Made by a program: the position numbers and the translations under genes. Below, piece by piece: positions 20,655 through 33,664 of a DNA stretch of 64,000 nucleotides (position 1 is its first letter; every line of letters begins with the position of its first letter). Origin of the DNA: Phocoena phocoena (lineage: Eukaryota > Chordata > Mammalia > Artiodactyla > Phocoenidae); contig NC_089224.1 in NCBI RefSeq assembly GCF_963924675.1, forward strand, positions 46,853,158 through 46,917,157. The letters are read 5' to 3'. The notes beneath the pieces are model-generated. The model made no database searches, was not told where the DNA came from, and saw only the letters and a program-made list of their open reading frames with translations.

Positions 20655-21575
20655 ATAACAGTTTTTTTGAGATATAATTCACTTATCATAGAATTCACCC
20701 TCAATGTGGAATTCACTGGTTTTTCGTATATTCAGAGTTGTAAAATCATCACCACTATATTTAGAACATGTTCATCACCACCAAAAAGAAACCTGTATCT
20801 ATTAATAATCACTCCTCATCCCTCTTTCCGTGCCCATCCCTGGTAGCCACCAGTCTTCCTTCTGTTGCTATAGATTTGCCTGTTGTGGACATTTCAGATC
20901 AATGGGAATCATACAATATGTGGCCTTTTGTGTCTGGCTTCTTTCAGTTAGCATAATGTTTTCAAAGTTCATCCATGTTGTTGCCTTTTTATGGCCAATA
21001 TTCCATTGTATGGATATACTATATTTTATTTATCCATTCATCAGTTAATGGACATTTGGGTTACTTCCACTTTTTGGCCATTATAAGTAATGCTGCTATG
21101 AACATTTGCTTACAAGTTTTTGTGTGGATATATGTTTTCAATTCTCTTTGGTATACACTTAGGAGTAGAATTGCTGGGTCATATGCTCACCATATGTTTA
21201 ACATTTTAAGGAACTGCCAAGCTGTTTTCCAAAGTGTCTGTACTATTTTGCATTCCTACCAGCAAGGTATGAAGGTTCCAATTTCTCTACATCTTTGCCA
21301 GCATTTGCTGTTATATGTCTTTTTGATTATAGCCACCCTAGTGGATGTGGCTTAGTATCTCATTGTGATTTTGATTTGCATTTTCTTGAAGGATGATGAT
21401 GTTGAACATCTTTTTCATGAGCTTATTGGCTACTTGTATATCTTCTTTGAAGATATGTCTGTTCAAATCCTTTGCCCACTTAAAAATTGGGTTATTTGCC
21501 TTACTGTTGAATTTAAGAGTTCTTTATATATTCTGGGGGCAAGAACGTATATATGATTTGCAAATATCTTCTATT
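20655..21575 (-). mobile_element. Old L1 3' end, antisense
   Basis: Antisense L1 3'-UTR text: GAGATATAATTCACTTATCATAG, TATTCAGAGTTGTAAAATCATC, ATTCCATTGTATGGATATAC, TTGATTTGCATTTTCTTGAAGGATGATGATG, then TTCAAATCCTTTGCCCACTT. It is 5' truncated and has no coding frame. Confidence 0.85.
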
Positions 21576-23103
21576 CTGTGGAATAAGGAATATGCTCCAT
21601 AGATGGGGCAGCTCCTCAACTGGGACTGGGTCTCCAAGCTGTTCGCTGTTGTTCTCTAGGCATCTGCTTATACCTAGAGTGATTTGGAACCTTTGGATCA
21701 ACCCGAAAGCTGCCTGTTTCCTTGAGTTGGTCTTGGAAACCTTGATGCCCTTGAAGCTAAGGACTGGAGGAAGATTTAGGGGTTGTTTGAGGTTCAGGAC
21801 TTATTGATTATAGAGAACCTGGGAACGTGAATCTACTTGAACATTGGACCCAGGATGTTTGTTGTCTAGTTGCTACATCACCCTTTTTAACCTACTCCTG
21901 ATTCTTCTCTGTATTATCTAAGAGAGTTTCTTGTCAAATCCCTTTCCCTACGTATTATCCAGAAGCGTTGTCAAGAAAGCAGTTGGATCACAGTCCTTCT
22001 TTCCCAGATGTGAACTTCGCCCATGTTGCTGTTTGAACCTTGGCACTTAGCTTTATACATCTTGGCTGTGGGCCAATCCTGCCCATCTACCCACTCTGTC
22101 CCAAAACATATAACCTCTCCCACTCCAGGTCCTAGGAACGTTTGCATCCATTTTGAACAAAGGTTTGTAAGTATATGGAGCTACATACAGTACATAATAA
22201 CGATACTAGTAATGATCTACTCTGTCATTGCCTGGCATGAACAGTAATTGCACAAACCTAATTAATGAGCAGACTCCAAGGTTAAAGAGAACTTAGCCAT
22301 GCGATCCTGCTGTGTACAAAAATGCACAATTGGTTCAAAGCTCCAGTGGTTTTCCAAGGGGTTCAGGAAACATCCTCTCTCTTGCTGCTAGCTTGCTACA
22401 GCTGCACGGGGACTAGTGGCAGGGTGGATGGAGTTTGGGGGCCCTGAACAAGAGGCTGATTTATTTAAATAGGTTCAGATGTGCCAGGCTGCTCGTTTGG
22501 TGCTTACTTCGAAGGGCCATTACAAATCTGCTGTTTCCTGCTGCCTTTTATTTTAAGTCCAATTAAGTGGATAGCCACAAACAGCTCTGACCTTGAAAGT
22601 CTAACTGAAGGTGAGAAATGAGAACAGGCTTCAGAAACATATGTTTTGGCGTCTTAATGCTCTGCAAGTCACAGACACTTAAGAAAAATAAATAGAACTG
22701 GATAAGATAGTGTTATGCTTTAGGAGGAAGAACTTAAATGCCCTGGGAAGTATCACCACATGCTTCACTGGTGCATAATCATCAACCACGCTAAAAATTA
22801 ATCCAACTCTCTCATTTCACTGCGTGGCTCTGGGAGACCAGCCCCAAATGAGTGGTATAGCCAGTGACATTCAGCATATAATCACCTTGGATCGCAGCCT
22901 CCGCTAAGCACCTCTCCTGAGCACTGCTTCCTGTCTCTCAGCAGCCCCAGTACATGCTTTTGGTTATTTGTTTTTAGTAAAACTACTTAGAGTCTTATAT
23001 GACTATTTCCGTTCAAGTTCTTGCAAATGTGGATCACAGGACGAACCTGTAGTTGAATAACTTGTATTGGATATGATCAGCGTGGGGCTTCTTATTAAAA
23101 TTC
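21576..23103. other. SLC24A2: Intronic, nothing recognised
   Basis: About 1.5 kb without a recognised repeat. The part around 22440-22640 is unique, with several AT-rich motifs (ATTTATTTAAATAGG, TCCAATTAAGTGG), and could be conserved non-coding sequence. No coding signal. Confidence 0.4.
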
Positions 23104-23270
23104 TTAAAGTCCGGACTTCCCTGGGGGTGCAGTGGTTGAGAGTCCGCCTGCAATGCAGGGGACACGGGTTCGTGCCCCGGTCCGGGAAGATCCCACATGC
23201 CGCAGAGCGGCTGGGCCCGTGAGCCATGGCCGCTGAGCCTGCGCGTCCGGAGGCTGTGCTCCAAAAAAAA
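23104..23270 (+). mobile_element. CHR SINE, short type, 3' truncated
   Basis: Reads from the tRNA-like head (GGACTTCCCTGGGGGTGCAGTGG) through GGGTTCGTGCCCCGGTCCGGG to GGAGGCTGTGCTCC, then a short A run. The usual AACGGGAGAGGCC segment before the tail is missing. No clear duplication. Confidence 0.9.
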
Positions 23271-24689
23271 GCCACCTGAAGAAAATAATATTAAGTATTT
23301 TGTGATGTGCTGTGAACTCCCCTTCTCTCTTTTTTAACCTTAACCTAACCAGTCCAGGAATAAAAAAACTGCTTGTCCGAGACTCTTTCTGACTCACTCT
23401 TTAACTTATTGTTAAATTTTAGTTTCTATACACCAATTTAAATATTTTAATGTTCCTACTCCCTTATTAAATGATGACATTTTATGAGTTATATGTGTTT
23501 ATCTGTCCCCAACTTTCTACATCAAGAAATGGGAGCAGATGGCTTTTTTCCCTTATCTCATAGGATAGTGTGGTAGCTAATGAGGAGATATCTGAGCTCA
23601 CATTCAAATGAAACCACAGACACGAAGAGACAGTGGCAAGTGCTGAGTGAGAATATTAGAAAATAGGATTAGAGGGGTTTCAAGCACATTTTTAGTGTGG
23701 GGTTCAAGTAAATCGTCTCTATATTATATAAAGGATTGCTCGAATGTGAATATCCTGAAAAAATGTTCATGTAGTCAGCTTGAGAGATTAATAAAGCACT
23801 TCCTGGCAATCTGTATTTGCATATAATTGCAATCCCATAAACTTCCATTTATCTGGAAGTCCAATATCCAGAAGTCCAGAACAGAACCAAGATCCAAAGT
23901 CCAGACCACTTTTGAGCAGCCAAATAGATGCTAGAAGGTCAGTGTTCAAAGTTCAGGCACTTAATCATACAATTTCTTAGACTCTTTATAAGAGTCTGTT
24001 TACTTTGATCGTATACAAAATTCAAATAAATTAGGTTGCCTGGTTTTCCAGCCCATAAAGAATTTAGAAGCAGCAAATGTGATCTGTTTGGAGCAGGGGT
24101 TGGGCAGAGTTCTGAGTTGGGGTAGACTACTGTGTGCACAGTGATGGCCAGGTCTGCTACTGGCCTATTCAGTGTCTCTAAGCAGTTTACAAAAGGCTCC
24201 CTGCTCTGAGCAGAGCAGTTAGAAAAAGCACACACCCCCCTCAAGTGTGGACAGCTCTATAGGTACAGGATGTGATGAGCAGAAGACACGTTGGTGCAAA
24301 GAGAAAGGTGCCATCTCCTCTGGGTAGGCAGATACAGTGCCCACCAGAACTCCTGGCATGGTGGGGTGCACAGGGTCCACTTACCCCGCAGCCATGTGGC
24401 TGTGGGCAGTACACATATACAAGGCGTATGCTGCCCCGTAGATCCCATCAGTATGACAGCCAGTGGCAACAAGAATCAGAAGAACTCTAAAACCATACAA
24501 CAGTACATCTATCTGGGGTACCTGCAGGTTCAAAACAGAGCGCTTCACCTTTTCATGGCGCCCATGGACGTGAAAGTGATATGACAATTAACGTTGATAA
24601 TACCCACAGAAACATTGAGAGAGTCTAAATCATGTACAGTGTGCCTTGTGCTAGAGGCAGTGGCACTTTCGAGACAGGCTGTAGGTGGG
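23271..24689. other. SLC24A2: Intronic, nothing recognised
   Basis: No repeat recognised. Region 24250-24590 has several overlapping short frames on both strands, none with a domain I know. Confidence 0.35.
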
Positions 24690-25540
24690 AGAGGAGTGAT
24701 CTACATATTTGCATAGCTGGTGGCATGACCCAGGCTGGTGATGATGGTGGCCTGGCCAGTGTGGTCACAACAGAGGCAGGGAGAAGTGGTCAGATTCTGG
24801 ACCTCTCTTGAGGGTAGAGCTAACAGCATTTGCTGATAGATTAGATGCAGGGTGTGATAAAAAGAGAGAGGTCAAAGGTGATACCAAAATTTTTGGCCTG
24901 AGTAACTGGAGGAGTGGAACTGCCATTCATTGAGATGGGAAGACTTCACGGGAGCAGGTTTCAAGTGGAAGATAGGAGTTAAATTTTGGATTTAAGTTTG
25001 TGATCTAAATGGTTAAGGTGAACATCTAAATGGGGATGTTGAGTAGGCAGTTGGAGATGAGTCCGGAATTCAGACTGGAAATACAAGTTCAGAAATCATA
25101 AGACTCTAGATAGTATGTGAAGCCATGAACTGAATAAATTCACCTGGGAGTGAGTGTAGATAAAGAGAAGAGGTTGAAGGTTGAGTCCTGAGGTTTATAG
25201 CGTTGAGATGGGAGAAAAATGAGGAAGAGCCAGCAAAGGAGCCTGAGAAGTGGTAGCTACTGAGGAAATAAAACCTGGAGAATGAGGAAGCCAGGTGAAG
25301 AAAGCATTTCAAAGAAAAGAAAGTGATTGCATCAATTGGTGACCAAGTAGGGAGAAGACAGAGAATTGAACATCAGATTTAGCCACAAGGAGGTCATTGG
25401 TCATTTGACAAGACCAGTTTTGGTGGAGTGAGTAGGGTGAAAATCAGGGTAAAGTGGGTTCAAGGAATGGGAAAGTGGGAATTAGAGATACCTGTAAAGG
25501 GAAACAAATAAATGGGTGCAAGCCAAGAGAAAATGTAGGG
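24690..25540 (+). repeat. Unclassified ancient interspersed repeat
   Basis: Purine-rich text such as GTGGAACTGCCATTCATTGAGATGG, GGGGATGTTGAGTAGGCAGTTGGA, GGAGTGAGTGTAGATAAAGAGAAGAGG and GTTGAGTCCTGAGG recurs in mammalian genomes as an old high-copy repeat. I cannot name the family with confidence. No coding frame. Confidence 0.5.
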
Positions 25541-26149
25541 TCAAGAGTTTTTTTAAGTGGAGGAAAGAATAGCACATTTGTGTGGTAATGGGAATGACAC
25601 AGCAAAAGGGGGAGAGTTGATGATGCAAAGAGGGGAGAATTGCTGTGGTAATGTCCCTGAGTAAGTGGGAAAGGGGTGGGAGATTCTGGGTACAGATGGA
25701 AGGGTTGGCTTGGATGGGCACCACCTAGTAAGGGGTGAAGACAGGTAACAGCACGGCTGCAGGTAATGGGTGAGTGTGTTGGAGGGATTTGTGAAAGTTC
25801 TCTTTTTGTTTCTGTTTTCTCAGTAAAATCAGAAGCAACAGAGTTCCAAAATTCGATTGAAAAATGCTCTGATGAGTAATAAAAATGATCTGTCGATCAC
25901 ACTGACATTCAACAAAATGAAGTTGTGTGGCTCAGACTGAAGTACAAAAATCTGTCCTGCTTGGGAAGCCAAGAAGCAGAGTGATAAATATTAACCCATC
26001 GTATTTTAAAAGACCATGTTATTTTTTTAACAACAGGATATAGCAGGGCATTTATCAGCAGTTCAGTAACCTAAAGGGTGACTTTGTCACTCCCTCAGGA
26101 GCCTGAGCTAGGCCAGTACATGGTTTATGGTAGAAACATAGAAGTCAAC
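25541..26149. other. SLC24A2: Intronic, nothing recognised
   Basis: Purine-rich, no supported gene. It may be the continuation of the preceding repeat up to about 25740. Confidence 0.3.
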
Positions 26150-26290
26150 GAAATATAAGCTTCGTCAGGACATGAATTTTTGTTCACACGTGAATCCCTA
26201 CTGCCTAGAAGAGACCTTTTAGGTAATTGTATGTTTATTGAGCAGCAAATATAGGTGCTCAGTAAACAATTACTGAATGAATGATTGATG
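26150..26290 (-). repeat. MIR/L2-like fragment
   Basis: Contains GGTGCTCAGTAAACAATTACTGAATGAATGATTGA, which resembles the 3' end of MIR3/L2 elements. Boundaries are loose and orientation is uncertain. Confidence 0.5.
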
Positions 26291-27902
26291 CCAAACCAAG
26301 GGCAACCAAAGTATTTTTCACTTAAAAGGATAGTTACCAATTACTTTAAGTGATCAGTTTCCACATTTTCAGTTTTTCATCTTTCAGGTGAGACTGTCCA
26401 TATGGCTGCAGTGCTGCCTTTTTCTCCAAACTCTTAATTCTTGAGAACTGACTGCAGAATATTGCTTATAGCTCTGTTTTTATGGATAATTTCAGAGGCT
26501 TTTACTCCATAAATTCACTTTGCTGTTGAAAAGCCAGCAGAATCTCTGTGCAGAATGAAAATCTGCACTCTGATCTTATCTGGTCCAATCTTATTATTAA
26601 ATGGTTATGGAGATCATAGAGTTTAATGGGTAAAATGCCGGGCAACATCTGTTGGCAAGTTGGACACCTACACTGAGAAACCAAATATGGTCATGGAATT
26701 TCAAAACAAGGTCCTCTGATATTTAAATTATGCCAACTTGCTACCTCATGGCAGGCATAGTAAGACTCAGAAGCTAAGTAAAACTGTTTCGCTTTGTATT
26801 CCAGGTCTAGGTGCCTGTTTGTAGTTGTGTTTCATTTGACTTTCTTTATAAACAGTAGGACCTCAGAGTAGGCTCATTGTTCTTGATTTCCTTTTCCACA
26901 GCAAGATGAGCATCTTCACATAAATCAATAGGCGGCATACTGATTGCTGTGTAATCTTGACACAAAATAGCTGCGCAAGCACTTTTTGCACTCTATCGCA
27001 GGAGCCTCAGAGGAAAGGTGCATTGCAGCATGGGGTAAGCTACTGAGGGAAGGCGAAGAGATGATTTTACCTTAGTAGAACAAGAGGATATATTTTAGTT
27101 GCAACTTGCCTGATTAGCAGGAATTTTCGATGGACCCCAGTGATTGGTAAGGGATAAAATAACTTTGAGGTATTAGATTGTAGTGCTCTTTAAGAGGAAT
27201 CACCTTCCTTACTACAAACAAAGCAAACCTGACAAGGGTCTCTCGTCCCCTTGGGCCCTCGCATTCACAACCCAACCCCACTTGAACAACCTTCAAGGTA
27301 CACACTACTCCCATTGGATGTTCTGGTCCCAAAGGCCGACAGAAGGAAACCATGCTTTCTTGTTCCTTTTTAGCAAGGAGAATTTATTTTCCAAATAATG
27401 TATATTCTAACTCTTAGGTTTGTTTTGTTTTTTCATTGAAGACTAATGGAAACAAACTACGGAAGGTCAGAATTTCATATGAAATTGTCCCAATTGCAAA
27501 GTCCAGAACGACTTTCTGACCGCCAACAGGTTACTTATGGTTGTTCTTTCCCTCCCTCTTCCAGAGGAGGGATTGGGTCATGTTCATGGGGACAAGCAAA
27601 GTGTGATGGGATCTGGGCAAGATGATGGGCTCTCCCTGTGTCTGTCTTCTTCACCAACTTAGTTCAGACAAAAGGCTGGACTTCATGTCCATGGCCAGGT
27701 CGTAGGTTATTTTCTTTCATGCTCTGTAAACTAGTTCTTCCTTTTTGATACTGAAATTACCCTAATAAAGACTCAGTGGTGAAATCTCTTCTCTGTTGGT
27801 ATGTCTAGATCTTTGTCAAGATCTTTACTGGGTTGTACGTGACTTTAAAAGACTAGGAAATCCCATTGGCTTATTGGGGTGTTTGGGGTGTTTATTTCAA
27901 TT
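26291..27902. other. SLC24A2: Intronic, nothing recognised
   Basis: About 1.6 kb of unique-looking sequence without a supported feature. Confidence 0.4.
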
Positions 27903-27912
27903 CTGAGCTTCA

Positions 27913-28120
27913 CCTTTTTTTTTTTTTTTGCTGTACGCGGGCCTCTCACTGCCGTGGCCTCTCCCATTGCGGAGCACAGGCTCCGGACGCGCAGGCTCAG
28001 CGGCCATGGCTCACGGGTCCAGCCGCTCCGCGGCATGTGGGATCTTCCCGGACCGGGGCACAAACCCATGTCCCCTGCATCAGCAGGCGGACTCTCAACC
28101 ACTGCGCCACCAGGGAAGCC
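27913..28120 (-). mobile_element. CHR SINE, short type, antisense
   Basis: Poly-T, GCTGTACGCGGGCCTCTCAC, ending CACCAGGGAAGCC. Perfect 10-bp duplication CTGAGCTTCA at 27903-27912 and 28121-28130. Low divergence suggests a young insertion. Confidence 0.96.
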
Positions 28121-28130
28121 CTGAGCTTCA

Positions 28131-29460
28131 GCTTGTATTCAAGCTATTTTTTAACTGTCAAGGGGATATTTCTGTTTTGTGTCTATTTTCTGATAAAGAA
28201 AAATAACCTTGTAGAATTTGAAGTGATCATTATTTAAAGCAAGAAGAAGAAGGAAGAGGAGGAGGAGAAGCAGAAGAAACCAAATAAAAGAAATTACTTT
28301 AGAATTTTTTTCCTTTCTTCTTTGCAACTAAATTTATGAATCAGTGGAATTTTCTAATAAGTATTGATAATTTTTTAAATGCAGCCATATATTTTGCTGG
28401 CATGCTTAGTTTCATCCAAAACTCTTGAATTTATCAACATACAGTGTACTGAATGCAGGACAGATCCTGCATTGGCTTTTGGGGTACAGAGATAAATAAG
28501 ACACAACCCTTGCCTTCAAGGAATTTACAATTTACCATCATTTGGCCAGTCAGTTGTTTCAGTTGTGTGTTGGCAAATTGGCTCCAGAATTTTGAGGTAA
28601 ACATTTCAGTTTTTTAGAGGCTGCAGTGGAAGCCTGGGGCATGGATTCCAAGCTCTAGTTTTATACATTTGTGATACCATTGCCCTCTCGCCCCACAGTC
28701 TCCCTTGAACTTCAGCATTTTCTAGGAGGACTTTAGAAAGGTGGTCTTTCTCTGCATGAAATGAACAGACTTAGGTCAATACCTCTTGCAAAGAGCCTAG
28801 TCTGAAATAAAACCAGATGAAATCTGGTTTTCTAGTTCCAGAATAATCTGGAACTCTAGTATAATCTTTAGTGCTTGCCAAAGGTGAATTAGTTGTCACC
28901 TAATAACGTGCTTGCCCAAACTAAGAACGTAGCTGAGCCGTGCTCTGCCTAGACTCCTGACCTGTGGAAACTAGGAGATAATAAATGGATGTTGTCGTGA
29001 GCCTCGACGTCTGTGACAGTTTGTTTTACTGCAGTAGAAAACGAATCCACTCATGATAGCAACAGGATATAAATAGCTATCCAAAAATGTAGGAATATCA
29101 ATAGCTAGGCTTTGAGTGTTTTCGAAAATCACCATAGAATATTTAAGCCCATGATTTTCCTCTTCTTGGAATCCCTTTGGAATTTTCTTTTTCTCTTTGT
29201 TTCTATAGTTTTTTTTAAAAAAACTCCTCTGCAGAAGGACACATCCATTTGTTTATGGATTTGTGCATCAAATGTTTATTACGTATCGACTGTGTACGTG
29301 CCTGGCACTCAGTGGGGCATTTGGAGGTACGATCTGGCTGAAGCGTGGTCATTGCACACCAGGAGCTCACACAGACGTGAGAGCAGATCATCGTATACAG
29401 TTTGGATGCTCAAGTTTGAAGGTTATATCATGACACAGTGCACTGGAAGCAGGTAGCATT
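28131..29460. other. SLC24A2: Intronic, with L2-like scraps
   Basis: Holds a GA-rich tract (28236-28275) and two L2-like pieces: about 28440-28545 (GGGGTACAGAGATAAATAAGACAC) and about 29265-29430 (ATTACGTATCGACTGTGTACGTGCC). Nothing else was seen. Confidence 0.4.
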
Positions 29461-29760
29461 TACCTCAGTGAATTTGCCGTGGGCAGGAGCCTGGCTCTCA
29501 GCCCAGTGGACTCATAACCCTGATTGTAATGGCCCATTGCAAAGGGATTGTCTGTCAGAGGTGGACTTGTATTGCCCAAGCTCATTATGACTGCTGTCTA
29601 TTAATATAAACCCAATTAGAGCCCATTAAAATACAATGAGAACTACATCTCTAAAATCGAAAGGAAAGCCCAAATCAACAAATCAGTGCCTTATTATCCC
29701 CCAGTAGACAAGTACTTGGAAAACCAAAGTATCATAATCAGGGTGACAATCTGTTAATTT
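29461..29760. promoter_or_regulatory. Candidate conserved non-coding element
   Basis: Repeat-free block with several homeodomain-type AT cores close together (CTATTAATATAAACCCAATTAG, CCCATTAAAATAC, at about 29598-29640) and an ATTGCAAAGGG/CCATTGCAAAGG motif. The regulatory call is inference from composition and motif spacing only. Confidence 0.25.
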
Positions 29761-30284
29761 AAAATGAGGAATTAAACTGTCAAGTTGACTGGTCTGACCA
29801 TAGGCTCTGTATAGATAACAAAACGGGAAGCCAGTTGATAGCATCATCATGGACTCAAGAAGTGTTGCTTTGCTAAAATGCTTGACAGACTCTCACCACA
29901 GCAGGGATGACCTTACTGAGGAAAGACGAACATTTGCTCAGCCAAGATTTCCTCTACCCTTGACAGCCCTTCGACAGACCTGGCCAACTCTGTCTAATTG
30001 TGATACTTCCCTCTCTGTGCAATACCTGACCACCTGTTCACACTGTATCTCCATAACAGGGTACAATAATATAGATTGCTACGTTTCCACTTGGTCAGTT
30101 ACAATCACTTGTCAGTTCTCCTTCTTTAAGGTTACTCCCAAGTCACTTTGTTTTGAGTTTGGGATATTCCTATACCTTTTACTCCCACATCATAGACAGT
30201 CCTCTGGGTTTGTGTTCACAGAGGGCTAATCAAGACAAGTTCTGGAATAGAGGTGTACAGAGGGCTCTACAGGAGCTTGGGGCA
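29761..30284. other. SLC24A2: Intronic, nothing recognised
   Basis: A 126-codon frame at 29849-30229 has no recognisable domain and no coding-like context. Confidence 0.35.
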
Positions 30285-30500
30285 AAAAGACACTGACACT
30301 TACTGAATTCCTACTGAGGACCAAGTACTGTGGCAAGCATTCTACAAGCATTGCTTATGTGATCAATGAGAACCCCACTGCGTAGGAATTGGAGATTAAG
30401 GGACTTGCTCGTAGTTTTAGAGCAAGGAAGAAGCAGCAGGGTTTAAGCTCAGGCCATCTGAGCCCAGAGCTTATGCTCTTTACTGCCTCCTTTTAGTCTT
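30285..30500 (-). repeat. MIR SINE, antisense
   Basis: Antisense MIR: TTACTGAATTCCTACTGAGGACC, CAAGCATTCTACAAGCATTGC, GGACTTGCTCGTAG. Confidence 0.7.
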
Positions 30501-30611
30501 TTAGTCCTCACACCCACTCTGAAGGAGGGAGAGATGTGTCAGTCTGGGTTCAGTTGCAGAAAATACAGAAACCACTCTGTTATTTTAAAGAGGCGGCGGG
30601 GGTGGGGGTGG

Positions 30612-30812
30612 GCTTCTCTGGTGGTGCAGTGGTTGAGAGTCCGCCTGCCACTGGAGGGGAGGCGGGTTCATGCCCCGGTCCGGGAAGATACCCCATGCCG
30701 TGGAACGGCTGGGCCCGTGAGCCATGGCCGCTGAGCCTGCGCATCCGGAGCCTGTGCTCCACAACGGGAGAGGCCACAACAGTGAGAGGCCCGCGTACCG
30801 CAAAAAAAAAAG
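30612..30812 (+). mobile_element. CHR SINE, short type
   Basis: Starts GGCTTCTCTGGTGGTGCAGTGG, has GGGTTCATGCCCCGG, ends GAGGCCCGCGTACCGC followed by an A run and (AG)n. It splits an unclassified older repeat (about 30530-31040). Terminal duplication is unclear. Confidence 0.93.
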
Positions 30813-32219
30813 AGAGAGAGGGCTTTAATGGAGGAACTGGGTGCTTACAGAAATCACTGGGAGGGCAGGAGGAGCAGTCTGCATGTCCAGGAATTGCTCC
30901 CAGAATCACACGGTAAGACTGGCCTGCCCGGAGAGCTGCCACTTCTGCCTCAGTTGGGAAGGTGAGGAATCAGGAAGCTGCCATGGGAACTGGTGCATTC
31001 TGGAACAAGCCACCAGTGCCCTGCCTCTCAGTACTTTTGAGCCTAGTCACTAAATACCACAGGTTAATAAAAAAAAGAATCCTCTCCATGATTCCCAGGA
31101 GAAAGAGCAAAGGAGCAGTATAGCTTCTCAATGTCACCTTCTGAATAGTTTGAGAGTCTCTGCTTGGCTAAGCCTAAATAGCACCCTGCACCCTAGCTGC
31201 AAGGGAGGCTGGAAATGTCATTGTTTCTGGCCTCTGCAGTTCAGGAAGGCATGCTAGAAGGAAGGTGGGACAGATGCTGAGTGCCAGTCCCTGTGTCACT
31301 GAGGAGTCCCAAGCTCAGAGGGGGGATGTGCCCACGGTCACATGATGAGAATGATGGTTGGCCAGGCTCTCAGTGAATTTGTCACACTCCAAGCTCTGTG
31401 TTCACTCTCCTCCCCACTGCCTGACTCAGCCTAGTTGGGGAATGAGTGTTTACAGGGGCATCTTCACGGAGAACCTCGATCTTGAAGGAGGGATGGACTG
31501 TGGTTCTGGGAAGGCAGGCAGTGGGGCAGGGTCTTCGGAGGCAGGCGAATCCTTCCTCTTACTCTGCCACCAAGGGGTGTGACCCCTTTTTCAGAATCTC
31601 TGAGGACTCAGTGCAGTGGCTTACTTTGTTGAAACCTAAGTAGTGAGCTTTCTCACCTCTGTAATGTAGCTTCAATTGTTAGTATTGTGGAAAGTGTTGG
31701 GGCTCCAGTTTTTCCCTTATTTTTTTTAAAGAGTATCTTTCATGCGTGCGTGTTCAAATATACGATTTATTCAATCATTTACATACCTTTGCTGCTAGAA
31801 AGACCGCTTGGTTCTCTCACAGTTTCTCTAAAAGAAGCTGTGTGGTTGATGTGAGAGATGCTGGCAGCTGCCAGTTGTGAGAATCAGAAGGGACTCATGA
31901 GCATCTCCTGCTCCTTTAGTGACAAGGAAACTAGGAAGAGGGTCACTCTTCCCATCAAATCTACATTCAGATGCCCCAGGGTGCCTGTCTGGTCCTTTGT
32001 GCACTTTTATGGGGCTCTTTTCCATCCAGCCAGAGGGTGCAAAGAAAAGGAGAGGGTGTGATAGAAAGTGAATCTAGGTCTAAATGCCACTCCTGGTGGC
32101 TGAAGGATTAGGGGACTCCTCCTTTGAAAGCCGGAACTTAGGGATTCTGGCATTTCCATTTTTCTTGCGTTTGACATTTTTCCTCATTTATTCTGTTAAT
32201 ACCTGCAGAGAATTTTGAG
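30813..32219. other. SLC24A2: Intronic, mostly unrecognised
   Basis: The first 230 bases look like the second half of an old repeat interrupted by the SINE. A weak antisense MIR trace is at about 31280-31370. No coding region. Confidence 0.35.
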
Positions 32220-32450
32220 CATAGTATAGCAGTTAAGAGCCTAGATGCTGACACCAGATTGCCTTGGCGCAAAATCTGGCTTAGCCACTAATTATCTACA
32301 TGAACTTGGGGAAGTCACTTAATTTCTCTGTTCCTCAGTTTTCTCATCTGTGAAATGCTAATAGTACCTATTTCCAAGGGTTGTTGTGAAGATTAAGCGA
32401 ATAGATTTCTTATACACACACACACCACCCCCCTCTAGAAGCATTAGCTA
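32220..32450 (+). repeat. MIR SINE, nearly complete
   Basis: Full order of MIR parts: AGTATAGCAGTTAAGAGCC, GGCTTAGCCACTAATTA, AACTTGGGGAAGTCACTTAA, CCTCAGTTTTCTCATCTGTG, GGGTTGTTGTGAAGATTAA. Confidence 0.93.
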
Positions 32451-32489
32451 TTATTGTTGATGTGGATTCTTCATTTCTTCCTTCCCCAA

Positions 32490-32610
32490 ATTGTACGAGG
32501 TAGGTCTTTATTATTAAGAATATTTTGCGTATGAGGAAATAGGCTCTTTGAGTTTAAGGAGGCTGCGCAAAGTGACAGAGCTTATGAGGGGCTGAGCCCA
32601 GATCCAGCTG
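32490..32610 (-). repeat. MIR SINE fragment, antisense
   Basis: ACGAGGTAGGTCTTTATTATT, ATGAGGAAATAGGCTC, GAGGGGCTGAGCCCAGATCC. Confidence 0.75.
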
Positions 32611-33579
32611 CCTGGGATTGCATGGCTGCACAGCCTGTGCTAAACAGCATCTTCACTCACCATGCTGATCATTCTGACAGATATAACCCTTGCAGATACC
32701 ACCGTGTTCTTATTTCAGCCATAGGGAATCCTCGGCTTTTCTCATTGGGATCCAGCTGTAACCCCTCAGTTTGGGGGTCAGAATTGATCTCTCCTGCACT
32801 CTATGAACCCCACCGTGGCTCCACATTTGATTCCTCCTAATACATTTACAGTAACTCACCTTTCCTAGGTCTTTTATATCTGCCACACACACACACAAAA
32901 ATCCCCTGCATTCTTATCCTTATTCTGGATCAAGTCCTCATGCTTTCTGCATCAAGTTTCTCTCGTTTCTGTTCTTATTTCTTCCCTGGCAAGCAGCTGG
33001 CAGTGATGTCACATAACCAGATACCTTTCAGGTACTCATCAAAGGAACATTCTTATGGTCAAATCCTGCCTTTTGACAACTTTTTGACTCTGTGGAAAGT
33101 GGTTACTGCATTACACATTCTAATTTTGGCAAGGGAGTGATTTCAGAGAAGCAGCTGGTGCACCGAGAGAAACAGGACCAGTTCTGTCCTTGGAGAAGAT
33201 TAGGTGGAATCATAGTGCATGTGCTCAGAAATGTCTAATTCAGCCAGAGCCTTCCTCTGTTGCCTGGTAAAGTGCACACCCAGGTTGGAAAGGAGCCGTC
33301 TCCGCCTCCCTTCCCACTGCTTATCTCAAGCCAGCCATGTGCTAAGGAAAGAATGTGGTCCTCTCTGCAATACTCAGGAAGGATGCAGAGCAGCATGTCA
33401 GGTGGGCCTGGCACCGCACTCCTCTACAGCAGCCTAATGCTTGATGGGGGACTTAGGCGCGTGGCCACAGAGCTTTGGAGCCCCCAGCTGTCAGCGTCCT
33501 CGTCCCTTTTTCCCTCCAACATTCTCTGGCTCCTCTCCTCTCCCCCCAACATTGGTTCAGGTTTCTTAGGATGAAGCAA
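32611..33579. other. SLC24A2: Intronic, nothing recognised
   Basis: Unique-looking sequence with a short CA repeat at about 32885. No supported feature. Confidence 0.4.
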
Positions 33580-33664
33580 GTAGGTCAGTGATCCTCAAAG
33601 CTGGTACCTTAGAATCACCTGGGAAGTTTTAATAAGGCCCTCCAGGTCCCAGCCCACCACAGAT

